Assembly: GCA_028274465.1 (NCBI GenBank)
Contig: CM051458.1
Location: 16,507,566-16,571,565, forward strand
Direction of reading: 5' to 3'
From: Plantago ovata
Taxonomy: Eukaryota > Streptophyta > Magnoliopsida > Lamiales > Plantaginaceae
DNA: 64,000 nt
A program made the translations under genes and the position numbers. The notes beneath the pieces are model-generated. The model had not been told where the DNA came from. It was given only the letters and a program-made list of their open reading frames with translations, and ran no database searches. Shown here one piece after another: positions 58,276 through 64,000 of the stretch. How positions within the stretch are numbered: the first letter of the stretch is position 1; the number at the start of each line of letters is the position of its first letter.

Positions 58276-58350
58276 GTAAATCATGTTTCAGCTTTGGACT
58301 CTAAGACTATTATCCAAACCTTTCCTGAACATAATGTTATTCTTTTTCAG
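58276..58350 (+). other. Intron-like unit 3 in the 3' ORF
   Basis: 75 bp, from CAGCAG|GTAAATCATG to TTCTTTTTCAG|GCT. The branch point is less clear (CCTGAAC). Confidence 0.45.
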
Positions 58351-60360
58351 GCTCAAAAGGAGACCACTGAAGTGGTTCACATCACTGAAGATCCAAAAGT
58401 AAGTTCTGAGGAACTTTACTTAGACTTCAAGAGAACTACCTTGTCAAGAGTTGCTAAGTCTGTCAGCAACTGGCAAAGGTACAGAAGGATGGACTTTTCT
58501 GACATTCATCTTCATCTATCAAACGAGAAAAAGAGGTCTTCTTTGCTGAAACTCGAGACCTTTGTCCACTCTATACTTCCAGAAGACATGTCATATTCTC
58601 AGCTAATGAGCTCAAATCTGATTGCTCAAATCAGAGAGAATATGAAGGACAAATTTAAGAGTGCCTCTCCAGCTGAACAAGCTATGATGCTCAAGGGTTC
58701 TTTTGTACCCGTGGTGGCTGATCCCCACAAAATCAATGAAGAAGAGGAAGTTACGAGTGTTGCTTTGTACAAGCATCTCGAGTTGGTTATATTGACAGAT
58801 GATGATGAGGAAGAAGAAGATGAAAACATCCCTACTGATCCCAGTGATGATGAAGGGAAAGATTCTAAGGATAAAAAGGACGACGATGATGATAATCAAG
58901 GTCCTAGTCCTGATGCTGGTGGACTTAAACTGACAGTTGCTGAGACTGAGAATCAAGACAATCAGCAAGCTGATCAAACACCAAGTCAGCAAGAATCCCA
59001 ACCTGCTCTTACTGAACCAAGTACTCAAGCACCTGTACAAGGCGCTGATACTGAAGAAGAGTACGCCAGAAAGCGCGCCGCATTGAAACATGGCAAGAGC
59101 AAGCTTTCTGATGCCGAGTTATCTTTACTCGATGTCAAGGTTACTGATCCAAACCTTGATGATGATGAAGAAATGGATGAAGATTACCAAAGAGCACTTC
59201 AAAATAGTCTCCAAAATCATGCAAGGCATACGCAGAATTTGGATATTGCTCAATCTTCAGGAGTAAAGCCACAGGAAGTCCCCTCCCTTCCATTTACTAC
59301 TGGTGAAACTCTAACAATTGAGTCTCAAACGTTGCCCACAGCAACTACTCAATTAAAACTTACTACTGGTGAAACTCCATTCGTTGACTCTGAAGCGTTG
59401 CCATCAGCAACCACTCAACCAGAAAGGAATGAAGCTGTCGATTTAGATTCCAAGGTTGCTGGCCTTGATGAATCTGACGATGAAGATGATCTTTCAGCAA
59501 ATGAGGATGATCACTCAAAGAAAAATGACCCCAAAGTAGTTGAAATTCCTCCTCCTGACTATGAACATGATGTAGGAGATGACTTGAGAAGTCATTTTCT
59601 GAAAAAAGATGATCAATTTGCTTCTGAGCTCAAAGTTCATTCCTTGACCCCAAACTTAGTGTTGTTCCCAAATGTGGAGGATTTCACTCCAAGAGTTAAA
59701 GCACTAATGGAAGTCCACAAAGCCTGCAAATCAAAAGATGATGCACTGCTTGCTGAGAGTCCGCTTGACATTGGAAAGATATTGGCTATTGTGCTGAAAC
59801 GCACTACTACTCTTACAATAGCTCAAAAAGACATCAGTCTTTACCACAAAAGCTATGAAGAAGATGTAAGTCAAGCACTCCGGTTGGCAAAATCTGCATT
59901 AGTCAAGGCTCAGACTTTCATTGAAGATAAGGTCGCAACAGAGCGCAGACATGAGGAGAATCTGGTGAGTATTAAACAAGAATTGTCAAAGCTGACCTCT
60001 GATCAGCAAGCAATTATCATGAAATACAACAGCCTAAGCACTCTTGTTGAAAATTGCAATGAGTTCTTTTCTCTGCACATTACTCCAATGATGCAATCCA
60101 TGTCTAAGGGGGAAGATAAGCAAAAGAGATCTTCAAGGAAGAAAAGCCCTAGTGAAGCGCCACTGACTATAGAACCTCTTGCTGAAAGAGAGCAAAGTTC
60201 TAAAAGACAAGCAGATTCTGAGTTGAATTCAGCAAGTCCGAAAAAGAGAAAAACTTCTGCTGAAACTCATGAATTCTGTCACACTGAAAGTCATCAAGAT
60301 CTGAATGAAGAAGATGATGATGATGATGATGAAAATCAGACCATAGCTCAAGCCATATAA

Positions 60361-61190
60361 GAGCTAGACCAATAACAGCCTTAAGTCCGTCTGGCCATTC
60401 AAAGCATTTCTCTTCTAACTCAAGATCTTCAGCAAGAGATCAAGAAAATGCAAAGTCAAGAAGAAGAAGGCAAAGACAGGAAGAAAAGAGGTTGACCAGC
60501 ATTGCTATTGGCTCCGGCATTGAATATACAAAGACCAACAATGAGGAAACCACTCAGAATGTGATCAGAAACATTCATGGTTGCTGGATCTTAAGGCTGG
60601 AAGACTTTCTGGTAAATGAGTTCTTTCCAACAGCTATACTGAACCAAATGTATACTTGGATTGATCTCAAGGTGAAAAGAAAAGAAAGGGATCCTCCTTC
60701 CCTACCAAGAAATATTGCTGGGAGATGGCTGAATCTGGAAGTCTTGGTAAGAAGAACTTCAATTGGTAAGTCCATAAAACAAGAACCTGATTTGATAAAA
60801 CCAATTGGTGTTGCCTATTACTCTGACCCTGTAACCAAGAAGTCAAAGAAGAAACTTGGATTGATTCCTTATGAGTACTTCTATCTCACTTCTAAGGATC
60901 AAGAAGAAGATCTTCTCTGGTTAAGGAAGATTCATGCTAAAAGCATTTCAGATACACAACTTCTCCATGCCAGTAATTGGGGCATGCACTTGTGGGTAGT
61001 TCACTACATGGAAATGAATGCTGAAAAGCATCATCATACCGCCTGCAAGAATGCAAGGATTCTTCAACTACAAGTCCGTAAGCTACTTGAAGATTACGCA
61101 AAGGACTGTGTTGAATTTACTGCACTTGCTGAGAAGAGTGTAAGAGAGATTTTGAGAAAATCCTCTGAAAGAGCTTAACTCTCTGTAATA
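60361..61190 (+). pseudogene. E10 3' ORF, C-terminal part in another frame
   Basis: After the TAA at 60358 the coding sense moves to another frame; the open part is 60492-61178 (MTSIAIGSGIEYTK ... RKSSERA). It has an order of hydrophobic and charged residues typical of a folded domain (GCWILRLEDFLVNEFFPTAI; NIAGRWLNLEVLVRRTS; GLIPYEYFYL; NWGMHLWVVHYMEMN) and a possible helical end. It is likely the original C-terminus of the long 3' protein, separated by a frameshift between 60358 and 60492. I do not recognise the family. Confidence 0.65.
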
Positions 61191-61425
61191 GTTCTGTTTA
61201 AGTTTTGTTTGCTGATTCTGTGTAGTTATCTCTGATCTTTCATGTAAACTTACTGAAAGATAACTATCAGCAATGAAGCTTTTGACTCTTATTGGTTTTT
61301 GATTATGCAATTTACTTATGCTTACTGTTTAATTATTCAAGTATGCTTGCATTAATCAACTGATTTATTCAACATCACAAACCACTAAAAGGGTAACAAT
61401 TAATTTAGCCATGGATTGCTAACAT

Positions 61426-61441
61426 CAAAAAGGGGTAAATT
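61426..61441 (+). promoter_or_regulatory. E10 polypurine tract
   Basis: CAAAAAGGGGTAAATT directly before the 3' LTR start TGTTAG. Confidence 0.85.
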
Positions 61442-63011
61442 TGTTAGAAACTTGTAATTTTGATGAGCAATTAACCATGCTAAATTAAGGAAAGTCCAGT
61501 AACTAGTACTCTTAAGGTCCATAGAAAATTTAGAATTTTAAGGACATTGTAAAAGAGGAACATTTGCTGAAGACTTAGAGTAGGTGCTAGATAGGTTAGT
61601 TTTACCGCTTATGATGTATCTTGTTTTCTGAAAAGAAATACAACCTATTGAAGCATTTGTTGATGATGTACTTTGTTTACATAAACAAATTATTGAAGCA
61701 TTTAGAACCGTTCAGAAACTTGAAGAATTCGAGGAACTGAAGACTAGAAGATTTCTAAAGACCGGTATCTACAAAGGCACATGTTGCTTAGAAAGTGGAA
61801 ACTTCAGCAACAGCATTGCATACGTGAAAATCTAAACGACAGAGTAGGTTGTGCTTGCTGAAACTGAGACTGACCACTTGCTGATGAACATTTGTGACCT
61901 CTTGCTGAAAGTATTTGCATTTGCGCTCCAACGTTACTGTTTGAATTTCATTCAAATGAACATTAAATGCAAAGCATGCACGCGAAGGACATGAAGACTA
62001 GAAGACAAATAAAGGACGCTGCTGAAAGTACAAAAGCAAGATAGTACATCTTAAGGAACAAAAGCCTTAGAATTCGAAATTCAAACTGCTCCTTGATTCA
62101 CTATAAATAGAGGTCATCCGGCAAAGAGTTGAAGTGTGTCAACAACGTGATCAAACTCTCACTTGTGCTTAAACTCACATACCCTTCAAACACTCTTTAC
62201 TGCCATTGATTAGTTCCATGACTTAAAGCTTGAAAAAGCTACTTGTGAAGAAGTAGAACACACTCGGCTAAGAAATTAGTTAAGTGTTCTTTCTTTCGAA
62301 CAAGAACAAGTCTTGACACCAGAAACAATCAAACTTGTCTACTGCAAAGTATTCAAAGTTTTGTTTCTTAGGTTACTTGTTGTAACTGAATAAGTTATAA
62401 TTAAGTTATCCCAAACCTCTCTAACTGAAAATACACCCTTTCAGGCGTGATATTCAGGGGGAACTTAATCGAGCATAGTGTTGCTGATTAAAAGTCCCAA
62501 GTTTGGTGGAGAACAAGGTTTCGTTCTCTAGTTAGGTTGGAAACGAAGCAAGTGTGCTTTGGTTTTTGTTTGAATCGCTCTAGATAGGTGTTGTAAGGAA
62601 CCTCAAACTTGTCTTAGTGGATTCAGTCCTAGAAAGGACAAAGTGGATTAGTTGAGAGATTACGCCACTCTGAGATACCACTATAAAAATGTTTGTGTTG
62701 TTTACTTACTGCATTTAGTTTTGAGCAAAGCATATCTATCTGTACACAGTCACTCACTTCACTTGTTGAAACTATCACTTACTGGCAAAGCACTTATTGT
62801 ATCAAAGACTTCCGCTCTCTGATTTTAAGTATCAGCAAAACTCGTTACTGAGAAGTAACTTGCGCTTGCTGAGAAAGTTAAGTATCAGCAAACTCATTAC
62901 TGAAAAGTAATAAGTCCTTGCTGAGAAAGTTTTTAAACGACGAAAGTTTGAAAGGACTATTCACCCCCCCCCCCTCCTCTAGTCTTTTCTTGTTGTTTAA
63001 AGGGACCAACA
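61442..63011 (+). repeat. E10 3' LTR
   Basis: 1570 bp, pair of 48650-50221. TATA box at about 62102-62110. The C-run near 62965 is a few bases longer than in the 5' copy. Confidence 0.93.
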
Positions 63012-64000
63012 TAATATATCTTCATTAAACTGAATATCCATGCTTATAATACACTTCCCTTTCCAGTTTCAATGCACCAAAGCTTATATTCTTTAACCAC
63101 CTTTGGGTAACCAATAAAGATACACCTCAATGCTCTAGCTTCAAACTTATCATACTTGATATGGCTAAAGCCAAGCACCCAAACACTTGAGTTTTGAATA
63201 GTCCCCCAGTTGTTCCAGTCCACACTTGATCTGGTGTCCTAAACTCCAAAGACAGAGATGGACTCTTGTTGATGAGTACTGCTGTTGTAGCCATAGCTTC
63301 TCCCTAGAAACCTTTGCTTACCCCAGAACTCAGTAGCATACACCTAGCTCTCACCAATAGAGTTCTATTCATTCTTTCTGCAACTCCATTCTGCTATGTT
63401 GTACATGCAACTGTCCTATGTCTAGTAAATACCCTTCTCTTTACAGAAGTCAATAAACTCAGTAGATAAGAATTCCAAACCATTATCAGTCCTGAAAGAC
63501 TTCAATGATCTTCCTGATTGATTCTCTACCTCAGCTAACCATTCCTTGAACTGATTAAATGCTTGATCCTTCGACTTCAGAATATAAACCCAGATCTTCC
63601 TTGAATAATCATCTATGAAAGAGATGAAATATTTCCCTCCGCCTTGAGTGAGTATCCATGTACTGAAACTGGTCTTGTGCATCCATGTCCCCATAAATCT
63701 GAATGCACATAATCCAAGTTAGCTTTAGTAGTATGCATCCATGTGCTGAAACTGGTCTTGTGCGCCTTCCCCATCACACATATCTCACAAAATGGTAACT
63801 TACTGAACTTATCTCCTCCAATTAATCCCTACTTGGAAAGTTCCTTAAACCTTTCTCCCCTAAATGGCCAAGCCTCTTGTGCCATAGATATGTGTTCTCA
63901 TTCCCATGAACTGCTGCACTTTCACCAGCTACTGTGTTACAAGATATATACACCTTCCAGCAGTGTTGTCTGAGGTGTTTCCCAACACCTGTCTCAACAC
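63012..64000 (-). pseudogene. E9 integrase region
   Basis: Copia integrase, entering from the right edge. In element order: pre-integrase zinc region (LWHKRLGHLGEKGLRN, CEICVMGKAHKTSFS, about 63700-63900); a short duplicated stretch; the core frame 63694-63422 with GKYFISFIDDYSRKIWVYIL (first Asp) and FRTDNGLEFLSTEF (second Asp); then, after a frame change, NGVAERMNRTLL with the Glu (about 63370). Downstream, the segment for FGCLA and IGYPKVVKEYKLW-like sequence appears in mixed frames. The region reaches the E10 insertion point at 63011 and continues at 47580. Confidence 0.85.

Larger units (their letters stand above)
55867..60360 (+). pseudogene. E10 long 3' ORF (env-like position), main frame
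   Basis: One frame of 1,497 codons from MAPKRQSSKTSKSSK to a TAA, with only three stops (56314, 57871, 58105). N-terminal about 300 residues look folded (PSYLDTAKCEMMMQWGGFAK; PLLMHIYENKTELNWAKYIF; PVMYGLKICYILEHFRI) and may resemble a domain found in plant transposon-related proteins of unknown role. The rest is low complexity: a Lys-rich stretch, VAEK/VAE repeats (about 57490-57580), an acidic region (58795-58900), and a predicted coiled coil near 59880-60030. There is no signal peptide or clear membrane segment, so an envelope role is not supported. Sirevirus env-like genes usually are shorter. Intron-like units lie at 57964-58350. Confidence 0.7.
48650..63011 (+). mobile_element. E10, Sirevirus-type Ty1/copia retrotransposon
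   Basis: 14.36 kb with LTRs 48650-50221 and 61442-63011 (TGTTAG...CCAACA), perfect TSD taata (48645-48649 and 63012-63016), an initiator tRNA-Met PBS and a G-rich polypurine tract. Order is gag, protease, integrase, RT, RNase H, a repeat-rich spacer and a long 3' reading frame. Large size plus an extra ORF after pol is the Sirevirus (SIRE/Maximus) layout. The LTRs differ at about 2-3% of positions by eye, so the insertion is fairly recent, yet gag-pol has several frameshifts. Confidence 0.93.
45900..64000 (-). mobile_element. E9, degenerate Ty1/copia element, interrupted
   Basis: A minus-strand copia element running off the right edge. Integrase lies at 63012-64000; the integrase-RT hinge and RT fragments at 47580-46666; polypurine tract 46501-46515; 3' LTR from 46499 leftwards. 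Continuity across the inserts is supported because the frame DIQFNEDILPLKDKQTGID reads from 63040 into 47580 once the hAT element and E10 with their TSDs are removed. RNase H is missing. The left boundary is not resolved. Confidence 0.8.

Noticed and set aside
55867..61178. True envelope gene in E10
   Set aside because: No signal peptide, no clear membrane-spanning segment and mostly low-complexity acidic sequence; only the position is env-like.
46666..64000. E9 left and right parts as two different copia elements
   Set aside because: Removing the hAT element and E10 with their duplications joins the frame across the junction, so one element is simpler.

Overview
This window is plant nuclear DNA, almost certainly from a eudicot. 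It is a stack of LTR retrotransposons inserted into one another, and I see no host gene, rRNA, tRNA or CRISPR array. The evidence for a plant is Athila-type Ty3/gypsy and Sirevirus-type Ty1/copia elements, primer-binding sites complementary to tRNA-Asp and initiator tRNA-Met, 5-bp target-site duplications (TSDs), and a hAT-like DNA transposon with an 8-bp duplication. The species cannot be named from sequence alone. Element names E0 to E10 are mine.

Left part (1-38242). A copia element E0 (minus strand) enters from the left; its 5' LTR starts at 243 and ends near 38242. That LTR is interrupted by E1 (1584-37628, minus, TSD cccaa), an Athila-like gypsy element with gag, PR, RT, RNase H and IN, all broken. 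E1 is interrupted by E2 (6116-11825, plus, TSD gtgat) and by E3 (15101-35797, minus, TSD ctaat). E2 and E3 are gag-protease elements without RT or IN. The 5' LTR of E3 received a solo LTR, E4 (22166-23479), and a composite element E5 (24377-35641, plus, TSD aaaac), which contains a second related element, E6 (from 27260). E1 to E6 share LTR ends (TGATGAA...TTCATCA), the tRNA-Asp priming site, a conserved 3' non-coding block and GC-rich hairpin arrays. E1 or a relative probably supplied pol in trans to the others.

Middle part (38243-45332). E0 lies in an older copia remnant E8 (plus; RNase H end and a short possible LTR). E8 also holds E7 (38763-44896, TSD gaaga), a large LTR element with no recognisable coding region, an internal 1,095-bp duplication and a higher-order tandem repeat.

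Right part (about 45900-64000). A degenerate copia element E9 (minus) runs off the right edge. A hAT-like element (47589-48635) and a 14.4-kb Sirevirus-type element E10 (48650-63011, plus, TSD taata) are inserted six bases apart in it. E10 has frameshifted gag-pol and a very long 3' reading frame of about 1,770 codons in the env-like position.

The signals I rate most unusual are: (1) arrays of perfect GC-rich hairpins directly upstream of the TATA box in every LTR of the E1-E6 family, also scattered inside those elements; (2) three tandem intron-like units, each a multiple of three bases, inside the E10 3' ORF; (3) an E10-wide TTGCTGA / TCAGCAA motif enrichment, including a run of inverted-repeat units between pol and the 3' ORF.
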